This document shows, piece after piece, positions 56,882-64,000 of a DNA stretch of 64,000 nt. The position numbers and the translations under genes are program-made. The notes under the pieces were generated by a model. It searched no databases, was not told where the DNA came from, and saw only the letters and a program-made list of their open reading frames with translations. How positions within the stretch are numbered: the first letter of the stretch is position 1; the number at the start of each line of letters is the position of its first letter. The DNA is from Wocania arenilitoris (GTDB lineage: Bacteria > Bacteroidota > Bacteroidia > Flavobacteriales > Flavobacteriaceae): the NCBI RefSeq assembly GCF_021728535.1, contig NZ_JAKKDU010000012.1, forward strand, positions 1 through 64,000, read 5' to 3'.

Positions 56882-57211
56882 TTAAAGATGCTCCTTAATC
56901 TTTTTAAGCTGGTTTTTAACATCTTCAAGTTTACTAATAATCTCAAAATTATTTAAGGTTTCTTTTTTACCTTCTTTTATATGAATTTTTGCACCTTCTA
57001 ATGTAAATCCGCGTTCTTTTACAAGATGATAAATAAGTTTTAAATTCTTAATATCTTCTGGCGTAAACTTACGGTTGCCTTTGGCATTTTTTTTAGGTTT
57101 AAGCGCATCAAATTCTTTCTCCCAAAAACGTATTAAAGAGGTGTTTACATGAAACGCTTTGGCTACTTCGCCAATACCGTAATATCTTTTTTCTGGTAAA
57201 TCTATATGCAT
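56882..57211 (-). CDS. MerR-family transcriptional regulator
   Basis: A 109-residue protein with an N-terminal MerR winged helix ('YYGIGEVAKAFHVNTSLIRF', 'WEKEFDALKPKKNAKGNRKF') and a short helical tail instead of a ligand or metal domain; the tail has no Cys pair. Its ATG overlaps the stop of the M23 peptidase gene (TAATG). Such pairs of a short MerR protein with a LytM-type peptidase are common in Flavobacteria; the target is unknown. Confidence 0.87.
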   Translation of the reverse strand: MHIDLPEKRYYGIGEVAKAFHVNTSLIRFWEKEFDALKPKKNAKGNRKFTPEDIKNLKLIYHLVKERGFTLEGAKIHIKEGKKETLNNFEIISKLEDVKNQLKKIKEHL

Positions 57212-58182
57212 TAATCTAGAGATTGGTTTTCTAATGATGCGTGTTCTAATAGCTTGCTAAATTCTTCAGCAGTTAAACTGCCATAGTAAAAGTTTATAGG
57301 ATTAATACGTGTGCCATCTTTAAATATTTCATAATGTAAGTGTGGCGCTTGAGAACGTCCTGTACTACCAATAAATCCAATTAAATCACCTCGCTTCACT
57401 TTTTGGTTTTTCTTTACATTGTACTTGTATAAATGCGCATAAAGGCTTACGTAACCAAAGCCATGGTCTATTCTAATATGCCTTCCATATCCACTCGATC
57501 CTGCATCGGCACGTTTTACTATACCATCACCAGTTGCATAAATTGGCGTGCCTCTAGGTGCAGTAAAATCCATACCCCAATGCATTTTTCTTACTTTGGT
57601 AAATGGGTCAGATCGCATTCCATAACCAGAAGCCATTCGTGTTAAATCTTGATTACTAACAGGTTGTATAGCAGGTATGGCTGCTAAAAGTTTTTCTTTT
57701 TCTTCAGCTAAAACAGTAATTTCGTCTAACGATTTAGATTGTACCACAATTTGCTTTTGTAAAATGTCTAAGCGTTTATTACTTTCAATAATCAATTCAG
57801 AATTATCAAAACCTTCTAAGTTTTTATACCTGTTAATACCACCAAATCCAGCTTTTCGTTGCTCTTCAGGGATAGGGTTTGCCTCAAAATAAACACGGTA
57901 AATATTATTGTCTCTATCAGCAACATTTGCAAGTACAGCTTCGGCTTCGTCCATTTTTTTATTCAATAAATCAAATTGCAAGTGCATGTTTTGTAGTTCT
58001 CTTTTTAGGGCTTTTTCTTTGGGAGACTCAATATATAAGTTAGCAACAAATAGAATGATAAATGAAAATAAAAACGAGGCTAAAAGAAATAACGATATAA
58101 ACGCAAATGTTTTTCTTTTTTTACGTTCAATTTTCCGATAGGAAAGCGATTCAGAATCGTAATAATATTTTACCTTACTCAT
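57211..58182 (-). CDS. M23 (LytM) family metallopeptidase
   Basis: A 323-residue protein with a cytoplasmic basic start, one membrane helix near residues 27-50 ('FAFISLFLLASFLFSFIILF'), a coiled-coil region of about 100 residues ('ALKRELQNMHLQFDLLNKKM') and a C-terminal LytM domain. The zinc site is 'HWGMDFTAPRGTP' and 'APHLHYEIFKDG'. It should act on, or regulate hydrolysis of, periplasmic peptidoglycan cross-bridges. It is first in an operon with the MerR gene. Confidence 0.93.
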   Translation of the reverse strand: MSKVKYYYDSESLSYRKIERKKRKTFAFISLFLLASFLFSFIILFVANLYIESPKEKALKRELQNMHLQFDLLNKKMDEAEAVLANVADRDNNIYRVYFEANPIPEEQRKAGFGGINRYKNLEGFDNSELIIESNKRLDILQKQIVVQSKSLDEITVLAEEKEKLLAAIPAIQPVSNQDLTRMASGYGMRSDPFTKVRKMHWGMDFTAPRGTPIYATGDGIVKRADAGSSGYGRHIRIDHGFGYVSLYAHLYKYNVKKNQKVKRGDLIGFIGSTGRSQAPHLHYEIFKDGTRINPINFYYGSLTAEEFSKLLEHASLENQSLD

Positions 58183-58407
58183 TGTTTAAATTATACTATT
58201 TTTGCAATTGAAAAATTAACGTAAACGTTGGATTTAATATGCAAACGACCAAACCTGATAGATAGTATTCAATATATATTGATAATCTTTATAATACAGG
58301 TTCTCGAACACCAGACGTTTAAAATAAAAATTTGGTGAGTAAAGATAAAAATTGTTTTGCAATTAAATAAAATAATTTAACAATTGCGGTATTACGCATT
58401 ATAGTAA

Positions 58408-61059
58408 ATGAAGTCACAAGATATTCGGTTAAAATTTTTAAATTTTTTTAAGGAAAAGCAACATAGCATCGTTCCGTCTGCACCAATGGTTGTAAAAGAT
58501 GATCCTACATTAATGTTTGTAAATTCTGGTATGGCACCTTTTAAAGAATATTTTTTAGGAAATGCCCAACCCAAAAACAATAGAATAGCAGATAGCCAAA
58601 AGTGTTTACGTGTTTCTGGGAAACATAACGATTTAGAAGAGGTTGGCTATGACACCTATCACCATACTTTATTTGAAATGTTAGGAAATTGGAGTTTTGG
58701 TGATTACTTTAAAAGGGAAGCTATTGCTTGGGCTTGGGAGCTATTAACAGAGGTTTACGGTATAGATAAAGATATTTTATATGTTACGGTTTTTGAAGGA
58801 AGTGATGATGCTGATAATCTGCCAATGGATACCGAAGCTTATGATTTTTGGAAAACATTTATTTCTGAAGACCGCATTTTAAAAGGTAATAAAAAAGATA
58901 ATTTCTGGGAAATGGGCGACCAAGGTCCCTGTGGTCCTTGTAGCGAGATACATGTTGATATTCGCTCTGCAGAAGAAAAAGCTAAAGTAGGCGGTAAATC
59001 TTTGGTTAATATGGATCATCCACAAGTTGTTGAAATCTGGAATTTGGTTTTCATGCAGTACAACCGAAAAGCTAATGGTAGTTTAGAAAATCTTCCAGAC
59101 AAACATATTGATACCGGTATGGGTTTTGAGCGCCTTTGTATGGTTTTGCAAGGTGTACAATCTAATTACGATACCGATGTGTTTACACCAATAATCCGTG
59201 AAATTGAAACCATAACAAATAAAAATTATGGAAAAGATGAAAAGATCGATGTTGCTATTCGTGTTATTTCAGACCATGTTCGTGCGGTAGCTTTTTCAAT
59301 TGCAGATGGGCAATTACCAAGTAACACAGGTGCTGGTTATGTTATTCGTAGAATTTTACGTCGTGCAGTACGCTACGGTTTTACCTTTTTAGATAAAAAA
59401 GAACCATTTATTTATAGGTTGGTTGATGTATTGAGTAACAGAATGGGAAAAGCTTTCCCAGAATTAAAAGCTCAAAAACACCTTATTGAAAATGTTATTA
59501 AAGAAGAAGAGCAATCGTTTTTAAGAACTTTAGATAAAGGGATTGAAATGCTTGAACATCACATGGATTTTAATACTTTGATGAAAGACAAAGTAAATAC
59601 TATTATTGAAATTGAGAAAGTTATTTCGGGTACTACTGCCTTTGAGTTATATGATACATACGGGTTTCCTTTGGATCTTACACAGTTAATAGCAAAAGAA
59701 AATGGATTCTTGGTTGATGTAAAGGGTTTTGAAAATTTGATGCAAAAACAAAAAAGCAGATCGCGTGCAGCCAGCGAAATGTCTACTGACGATTGGACGA
59801 TTTTAATTGATGATGCCGAAGAAGAATTTGTAGGTTACGATACCCTTGAAGCTAATGTTAAATTAACACGATATAGAAAAGTAACATCTAAAAAAGATGG
59901 TGATATGTATCAGTTGGTTTTCAATTTAACTCCGTTTTATCCAGAAGGAGGCGGACAAGTAGGTGATAAAGGTTATTTAGAAGATGCCCATGGCGATGTG
60001 GTTTATATTTTAGATACCAAAAAAGAGAATAACGTTATTATACATTTCGCCAAAAATTTACCAAAACATATTGATGAATCTTTTAAGGTTGTTGTTGATG
60101 CTAAACAACGCTATAGAACTGAGTGTAATCATACAGCAACCCATTTGCTACATCAAGCATTACGTGAGGTTTTAGGTGAGCATGTTGAACAGAAAGGAAG
60201 CGCAGTACATTCTAAATATTTACGATTCGATTTTTCACATTTCTCTAAATTAACCGTAGAGGAATTACGCGATGTAGAAAATTTTGTAAACAGAAGAATT
60301 GATGGAAAATTACCATTAATTGAAAAACGAAATATCCCTAAAGATGAAGCCATTGCAGAAGGTGCTATGAGTTTATTTGGCGAAAAATATGGTGATACTG
60401 TTCGTGCTATTCGATTTGGACAATCTATTGAGCTTTGTGGTGGAACGCATGTAAAAAATACTGCTGATATTTGGCATTTTAAAATCATATCAGAAGGTGC
60501 AGTAGCAGCAGGCATACGTCGTATTGAAGCCATTACAAATGATGCTGTAAAAGATTTTTATTTTGAAAATAATCGTGCTTATTTTGAAATGAAAGATTTA
60601 CTTAATAATGCTAAAGAACCTGTAAAGGCACTTCAGAATTTACAAGAAGAAAACACAAATCTTAAAAAGCAAATTGAATCATTATTAAAAGCTAAAGCTA
60701 AAAACATAAAGGGCGAACTTAAAAGTGAATTACAAAACATAAATGGTGTTCAGTTTTTAGCTAAAAAACTAGATTTAGATGCAGCTGGTTTAAAAGATGT
60801 GGCTTTCGAGTTGGGTAGTCAGTTCGATAATTTATTCCTGTTATTTGCTACAGAGCAAAACGAAAAGGCATTGTTATCCTGTTATATTTCAAAAGAATTA
60901 GTAGCTAGTAAAGGGTTAAATGCTGGACAAGTTGTTAGAGAACTTGGTAAGTGTATTCAAGGCGGTGGTGGCGGACAACCATTTTTTGCAACTGCTGGAG
61001 GTAAAAATCCTGCTGGGATTGATGAGGCTTTAGAAGAAGCTAAAAAGTATCTTAATTAA
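58408..61059 (+). CDS. alaS: Alanyl-tRNA synthetase
   Basis: An 883-residue class II synthetase. Order: catalytic core ('[15 protein letters not shown]', '[12 protein letters not shown]', '[14 protein letters not shown]'), tRNA-recognition helical domain, editing domain with zinc ligands in '[14 protein letters not shown]' and '[16 protein letters not shown]', coiled coil ('[20 protein letters not shown]') and the C-Ala glycine motif '[20 protein letters not shown]'. Length and motifs are normal. It is divergent from the M23 gene; TATTTTTG at 58197-58204 could serve as its -7 box and would give a leader of about 200 bases. Confidence 0.98.
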   Translation: MKSQDIRLKFLNFFKEKQHSIVPSAPMVVKDDPTLMFVNSGMAPFKEYFLGNAQPKNNRIADSQKCLRVSGKHNDLEEVGYDTYHHTLFEMLGNWSFGDYFKREAIAWAWELLTEVYGIDKDILYVTVFEGSDDADNLPMDTEAYDFWKTFISEDRILKGNKKDNFWEMGDQGPCGPCSEIHVDIRSAEEKAKVGGKSLVNMDHPQVVEIWNLVFMQYNRKANGSLENLPDKHIDTGMGFERLCMVLQGVQSNYDTDVFTPIIREIETITNKNYGKDEKIDVAIRVISDHVRAVAFSIADGQLPSNTGAGYVIRRILRRAVRYGFTFLDKKEPFIYRLVDVLSNRMGKAFPELKAQKHLIENVIKEEEQSFLRTLDKGIEMLEHHMDFNTLMKDKVNTIIEIEKVISGTTAFELYDTYGFPLDLTQLIAKENGFLVDVKGFENLMQKQKSRSRAASEMSTDDWTILIDDAEEEFVGYDTLEANVKLTRYRKVTSKKDGDMYQLVFNLTPFYPEGGGQVGDKGYLEDAHGDVVYILDTKKENNVIIHFAKNLPKHIDESFKVVVDAKQRYRTECNHTATHLLHQALREVLGEHVEQKGSAVHSKYLRFDFSHFSKLTVEELRDVENFVNRRIDGKLPLIEKRNIPKDEAIAEGAMSLFGEKYGDTVRAIRFGQSIELCGGTHVKNTADIWHFKIISEGAVAAGIRRIEAITNDAVKDFYFENNRAYFEMKDLLNNAKEPVKALQNLQEENTNLKKQIESLLKAKAKNIKGELKSELQNINGVQFLAKKLDLDAAGLKDVAFELGSQFDNLFLLFATEQNEKALLSCYISKELVASKGLNAGQVVRELGKCIQGGGGGQPFFATAGGKNPAGIDEALEEAKKYLN

Positions 61060-61078
61060 TCTTGTAAAATAAGTTTAG

Positions 61079-61105
61079 TCGCGCAAAGGCACTAAGACGC
61101 AAAGT
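61079..61105. repeat. Left 27-bp inverted repeat of the GxxExxY unit
   Basis: The repeat (TCGCGCAAAGGCACTAAG followed by ACGCAAAGT) is the exact reverse complement of 61545-61571. The GxxExxY gene lies between the two. This 'GCAAAGGCACTAAGACGCAAAG' type of sequence, in pieces, is known to me from beside GxxExxY genes in unrelated bacteria. Confidence 0.85.
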
Positions 61106-61134
61106 AGAAATGTGGATTATGGACGTAATGTTTT

Positions 61135-61533
61135 ATGAGCAATAAAGAAGATAATTTTGAGAATTATTTAGCCTCAATAATAGTAGATTGCTGTTATCAA
61201 ATTCATGTTGGTTTAGGTCCAGGCTTGCTAGAATCTGTTTATGAAGAAGTTTTATTTACTGAATTAACTGAAAGAGGGTTGCAAGTGGCACGTCAAAAGC
61301 AATTGCCAGTTATATGGAAAGATAAAACTTTAGACTTGGGATTTAGAACTGATTTAATAGTAGAGAATAAAGTCATTATTGAAATAAAATCAGTTTTAGA
61401 ATTGCATCCTGTTCATAAAAAACAATTGATGACTTATTTAAAGTTATCTGGATTAAAATTGGGATTATTAGTGAATTTTAATAGTCCTTTGATAAAAACT
61501 GGAATTACTAGATTAGTAAATGGTTTAGAATAG
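61135..61533 (+). CDS. GxxExxY family protein (PD-(D/E)XK-like)
   Basis: A 132-residue protein with the naming motif G-L-L-E-S-V-Y in 'VGLGPGLLESVYEEVLFTEL' near residue 30, then 'LGFRTDLIVENKVIIEIKSV', whose D...(I/E)xK arrangement matches a PD-(D/E)XK nuclease-like core (D at about 66, E and K in EIKS near 78-80). All expected catalytic positions seem kept. The biological role is unknown; some members are thought to be Holliday-junction-resolvase-like. The gene starts 30 bases after the left and ends 12 bases before the right arm of a perfect inverted repeat, so gene plus repeats form one 493-bp unit between alaS and the GSCFA gene. Confidence 0.9.
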   Translation: MSNKEDNFENYLASIIVDCCYQIHVGLGPGLLESVYEEVLFTELTERGLQVARQKQLPVIWKDKTLDLGFRTDLIVENKVIIEIKSVLELHPVHKKQLMTYLKLSGLKLGLLVNFNSPLIKTGITRLVNGLE

Positions 61534-61544
61534 CATATTTATAA

Positions 61545-61571
61545 ACTTTGCGTCTTAGTGCCTTTGCGCGA
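61545..61571. repeat. Right 27-bp inverted repeat of the GxxExxY unit
   Basis: Exact reverse complement of 61079-61105. It ends 26 bases before the ATG of the GSCFA gene, so it also forms that gene's immediate upstream region. Confidence 0.85.
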
Positions 61572-61597
61572 AAAAATAGTACATCTTCGACAAAAGA

Positions 61598-62548
61598 ATG
61601 AAATTACAAACAAAAATACCATTAAATAAGCAATCTAATAATCTAATAGACTACAACTCTAACGTTTTATTATTAGGCTCTTGTTTTTCAGAAAACATTG
61701 GCGAGAAATTAAGCTATTTTAAGTTTCAAAATGATATAAACCCTTTTGGTATTTTATTTCATCCAAAAGCTATTGAAACATTAATCTTCAATGCAGTAAA
61801 CCAAAAGACGTATTCAGAAAAAGATGTGTTTTTTCAAAACGAACAATGGCATTGTTTTGATGCGCACTCAAAACTGAGTAATATTTCAAAAGAAGATTTA
61901 ATAAATCAACTTAACAAAAAACTCAACTTAACGACTAAACAACTAAACAACTCTTCACATATTATAATCACATTAGGCACAGCTTGGGTTTATAATTTTA
62001 TTGAAACTAATCGTGTCGTTGCAAATTGCCATAAAGTACCTCAAAAACAATTCAAAAAAGAGCTAATGTCTGTTGATGCAGTTCTTAAATCTTTAAAAAG
62101 TACAGTTAAATTAATTAAGAGTAAAAATCCTGAAGCTTCAATTGCATTTACAGTGTCACCAGTGCGTCATATAAAAGATGGTTTTGTTGAAAACACCCAA
62201 AGTAAAGCACATCTAATCGCTGCAATTTATCAAATAATTAATGAGGATAATAGTATATGCTATTTTCCTTCTTATGAAATTATGATGGACGAATTAAGAG
62301 ATTATCGTTTTTATTCAGTAGATATGATTCACCCCAATCAAATAGCCATCAATTATATTTGGGAAAAATTTCAAAGCGTTTGGATTTCTGATGAAGCTTC
62401 AAAAATCATGTTAGAAATTGATGACATTCAAAAAGGATTAAACCATAAACCATTCAACTTAAGTTCTTCTGCACACCAAAAATTCCTTCAAAATTTAAAG
62501 TTTAAAATAAAAGAGCTTCAATCTAAATTCCCAAATATTTCATTCTAA
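61598..62548 (+). CDS. GSCFA domain protein
   Basis: A 316-residue protein with the family signature 'LLLGSCFSENIGEKL' near residue 25, 'NPFGILFHPKAIETLI' near 47, 'IITLGTAWVYNF' near 125, 'FTVSPVRHIKDGF' near 188 and 'SVDMIHPNQIAINYIWEKF' near 245. GSCFA resembles SGNH hydrolases, with Ser in GSCFS and the Asp-His pair in the last block, so an esterase role is likely though not shown. It has no signal peptide. It may be transcribed through the GxxExxY unit from alaS or from a promoter close to the repeat. Confidence 0.9.
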   Translation: MKLQTKIPLNKQSNNLIDYNSNVLLLGSCFSENIGEKLSYFKFQNDINPFGILFHPKAIETLIFNAVNQKTYSEKDVFFQNEQWHCFDAHSKLSNISKEDLINQLNKKLNLTTKQLNNSSHIIITLGTAWVYNFIETNRVVANCHKVPQKQFKKELMSVDAVLKSLKSTVKLIKSKNPEASIAFTVSPVRHIKDGFVENTQSKAHLIAAIYQIINEDNSICYFPSYEIMMDELRDYRFYSVDMIHPNQIAINYIWEKFQSVWISDEASKIMLEIDDIQKGLNHKPFNLSSSAHQKFLQNLKFKIKELQSKFPNISF

Positions 62549-62756
62549 TTAAAATACTTGTATTGCAAAAGCAAACAACAAAAGCATTTACGTGCACAAT
62601 ATCAATAATTAAACCTTGTTGCTGATATTTCTCGATTAGATGTGATGGATAATTTTATTGCGCTTAATCTTTTTTTATAACACTTTTATCGAAAAAATAT
62701 TTAATCATAGACTTATAATTGTAGATTTAATTTGCTATTAATCAGTTCATATAAAA

Positions 62757-62807
62757 AACATCGGTTGTTTTAATCATAATCAATGATTTGCAATGGGTGT
62801 TTTTTTT
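62757..62807 (+). terminator. Terminator-like hairpin
   Basis: ACATCGGTTG (62758-62767) pairs with GCAATGGGTGT (62790-62800) with wobbles and one mismatch. An inner stem AATCAT/ATGATT continues the helix, and eight T follow. It could end the GSCFA transcript or an unannotated RNA. Confidence 0.55.
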
Positions 62808-63003
62808 GATAAATACACTTAAACTTTTTTCAAAAAAAAGAGTACTCTCAGTTATTTTCTTGTTACTCAATTTAGTTGTTAATGATAGTTTTTCTTAAAA
62901 CTCAACAAAAATTATTTAGAATACACATTTGCTCTAAAAAACAATCTCATTTAACTTAATGTTTGTTTAACCTTTAGATAACAAGGGATCTCTTCTAACA
63001 TAT

Positions 63004-63076
63004 TATTTTTGTACCATTAGTTAGTTTTTATAACATTGGTTAGACTTCTTATGTCGAAGGAAACCGATGTTTTTTT
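63004..63076 (+). ncRNA. Possible short leader RNA/attenuator before the DUF4230 gene
   Basis: A -7 box TATTTTTG at 63004-63011 would start RNA near 63018. About 15 bases later ACATTGGTT (63033-63041) pairs with AACCGATGT (63062-63070), with an inner CTTC/GAAG stem, and T7 follows. A transcript would thus stop after about 60 bases unless read-through occurs into the DUF4230 gene at 63129. Confidence 0.35.
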
Positions 63077-63128
63077 CTTTATAACATATACTTTATCGCT
63101 CACTAGAAAAATATTTCTAAATTAGTGC

Positions 63129-63743
63129 ATGCGAAAAATTCTATTTGGTGTCATTATTACATTGGTCGTTTTATTTATTTTTAAATATTGCGACGAAAAA
63201 AAAGAGAACAAAATTGTGCTCCAAGAAAGTTCGGCACTCATTCAAAAGCAAATTAAAAATGTTGGTAAACTAATTGTTACTGAAGGTCATTTTAGTGAAG
63301 TTTTTAACTACAAAAACTCTAAAGAAATCTTTGGCGAGTATTTTACTTCAGATAAAAAAGCACTGGTAGTTGTAAATGCTGAGGTAACTATTGCTTACGA
63401 TTTAAGTAAAATTGAATTTAAGATTGACGAATTCACAAAAACACTTCAAATCATTAGTATTCCAAAAGAAGAAATAAAAATCAATCCAGATTTGGAGTAT
63501 TACGATATGCAATCCGATTTTTTTAATCCGTTTGAAGCTAAAGATTATAACGAAATTAAAAATGCAGTTAAAGCATCATTAGCTAAAAAACTAGAAAAAT
63601 CCGATTTAAAAGTCAATGCTAAAAACAGGTTAATTAGCGAGCTATCTAAGTTTTATATTTTAACTAATTCTTTGGGTTGGACATTAACATATAATGAAAC
63701 ACCAATGACCTCAATCGAGAATTTTCAAAACTTAAAATTGTAA
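63129..63743 (+). CDS. DUF4230 membrane-anchored protein
   Basis: A 204-residue protein with one N-terminal membrane helix (ILFGVIITLVVLFIFKYC) and an exported domain. 'KNVGKLIVTEGHFSEVFNYK' and 'ALVVVNAEVTIAYDLSKIEF' followed by 'LQIISIPKEEIKINPDLEYY' are DUF4230 signatures. The function is unknown. It ends 9 bases before the next gene, so the two may be co-transcribed. Confidence 0.85.
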   Translation: MRKILFGVIITLVVLFIFKYCDEKKENKIVLQESSALIQKQIKNVGKLIVTEGHFSEVFNYKNSKEIFGEYFTSDKKALVVVNAEVTIAYDLSKIEFKIDEFTKTLQIISIPKEEIKINPDLEYYDMQSDFFNPFEAKDYNEIKNAVKASLAKKLEKSDLKVNAKNRLISELSKFYILTNSLGWTLTYNETPMTSIENFQNLKL

Positions 63744-63752
63744 TGATTAATT

Positions 63753-64000
63753 ATGGATAAAATTGCTTTACAAAATGTGCATAACCGTATAAAACCTTAT
63801 ATACATAAAACACCAGTTTTAACATCGCGCTTGTTAAATAACATATGTGGAGCAAATGTGTTTTTTAAATGCGAAAATTTTCAGAAAATGGGCGCTTTTA
63901 AAATACGAGGAGCAACCAATGCTATTTTAAACTTAACTGAAGCACAGAAAAGTAAAGGAGTAGTAACACATTCATCGGGTAATTTTGCTCAAGCCTTATC
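63753..64000 (+). CDS. Threonine dehydratase/serine racemase-like PLP enzyme (partial)
   Basis: The gene starts at an ATG at 63753 and runs off the right edge after about 82 residues. 'IHKTPVLTSRLLNNICGANV', the PLP-binding Lys motif 'KMGAFKIRGATNAI' and 'GVVTHSSGNFAQAL' are those of fold-type II enzymes of the catabolic threonine dehydratase and serine racemase group. The missing C-terminus prevents telling the biosynthetic IlvA form, which has a regulatory domain, from the short form; the N-terminus looks like the short form. Confidence 0.88.
   Translation, partial: MDKIALQNVHNRIKPYIHKTPVLTSRLLNNICGANVFFKCENFQKMGAFKIRGATNAILNLTEAQKSKGVVTHSSGNFAQAL

Larger units (their letters stand above)
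62549..63128. other. AT-rich intergenic region with two terminator-like hairpins
   Basis: There is no convincing coding sequence in 580 bases. The region holds a hairpin with T run at 62757-62807, a -7-like TATTTTTG at 63004-63011 and a second hairpin with T run at 63033-63076. The two hairpins share related arms (ACATCGGTT and AACCGATGT). Confidence 0.5.

Overview
The window is about 64 kb of a low-GC, AT-rich chromosome from a Bacteroidota bacterium, most likely a marine member of the Flavobacteriaceae. The basis is a six-gene Na+-pumping NqrA-F complex, a type IX secretion 'plug' protein, GSCFA, DUF4230 and TANGO2/NRDE proteins, promoters of the Bacteroidota type (-7 box TAnnTTTG), little Shine-Dalgarno signal, and carbohydrate genes typical of algal or plant polysaccharide users. 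The assignment to family level is inference; there is no rRNA in the window.

Layout. 1-6.4 kb: start of a transposase-like gene, pruA, a TANGO2-like gene overlapping an unknown gene, a dead GIY-YIG endonuclease boxed by REP-like repeats, apaG and the T9SS plug gene. 6.5-14.1 kb: nqrABCDEF, a small conserved ORF, and apbE, whose product attaches FMN to NqrB and NqrC. 14.2-19.3 kb: methyltransferase, map, a multiply broken acyl-CoA transferase, a HAD-like protein and gpmI. 19.5-26.2 kb: ankyrin protein, an inverted-repeat element, initiator tRNA, then a 5.6 kb block (hybrid kinase, LytTR regulator, DoxX-like protein, di-haem cytochrome) bounded on the right by a 27-bp copy of the tRNA and an IS3 relic. 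26.2-36.6 kb: saccharopine-dehydrogenase-like gene, uxaB, an LgoD/RspB-like dehydrogenase, GH2 beta-galactosidase, a propeller glycosidase-like gene and a phosphodiesterase with a decayed tandem copy. 36.7-50.7 kb: second hybrid kinase, then the uronate locus: SSS symporter, a Nudix-type regulator diverging across a palindromic operator from uxuB-uxuA-kduI-kduD-DUF4861-uxaC-dctPQM. 51-64 kb: housekeeping genes (FKBP, era, der, lemA/TPM, merR-M23, alaS), a GxxExxY gene inside a perfect 27-bp inverted repeat, GSCFA, DUF4230 and the start of a threonine dehydratase-like gene.

How it fits together. TRAP and SSS transporters import uronates or oligouronates. KduI and KduD convert 4-deoxy-5-ketouronate to 2-keto-3-deoxygluconate (KDG). 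UxaC, UxuB and UxuA take glucuronate to KDG, and UxaC with UxaB takes galacturonate toward altronate. No altronate dehydratase, KDG kinase or KDPG aldolase is in this window, so the pathway must finish elsewhere.

The most notable structure outside ordinary genes is the number of small dispersed elements: a whole-length-palindrome MITE family that touches the ends of three genes, two other inverted-repeat elements, and two small nuclease-type genes (GIY-YIG, dead; GxxExxY, intact) each framed by inverted repeats.
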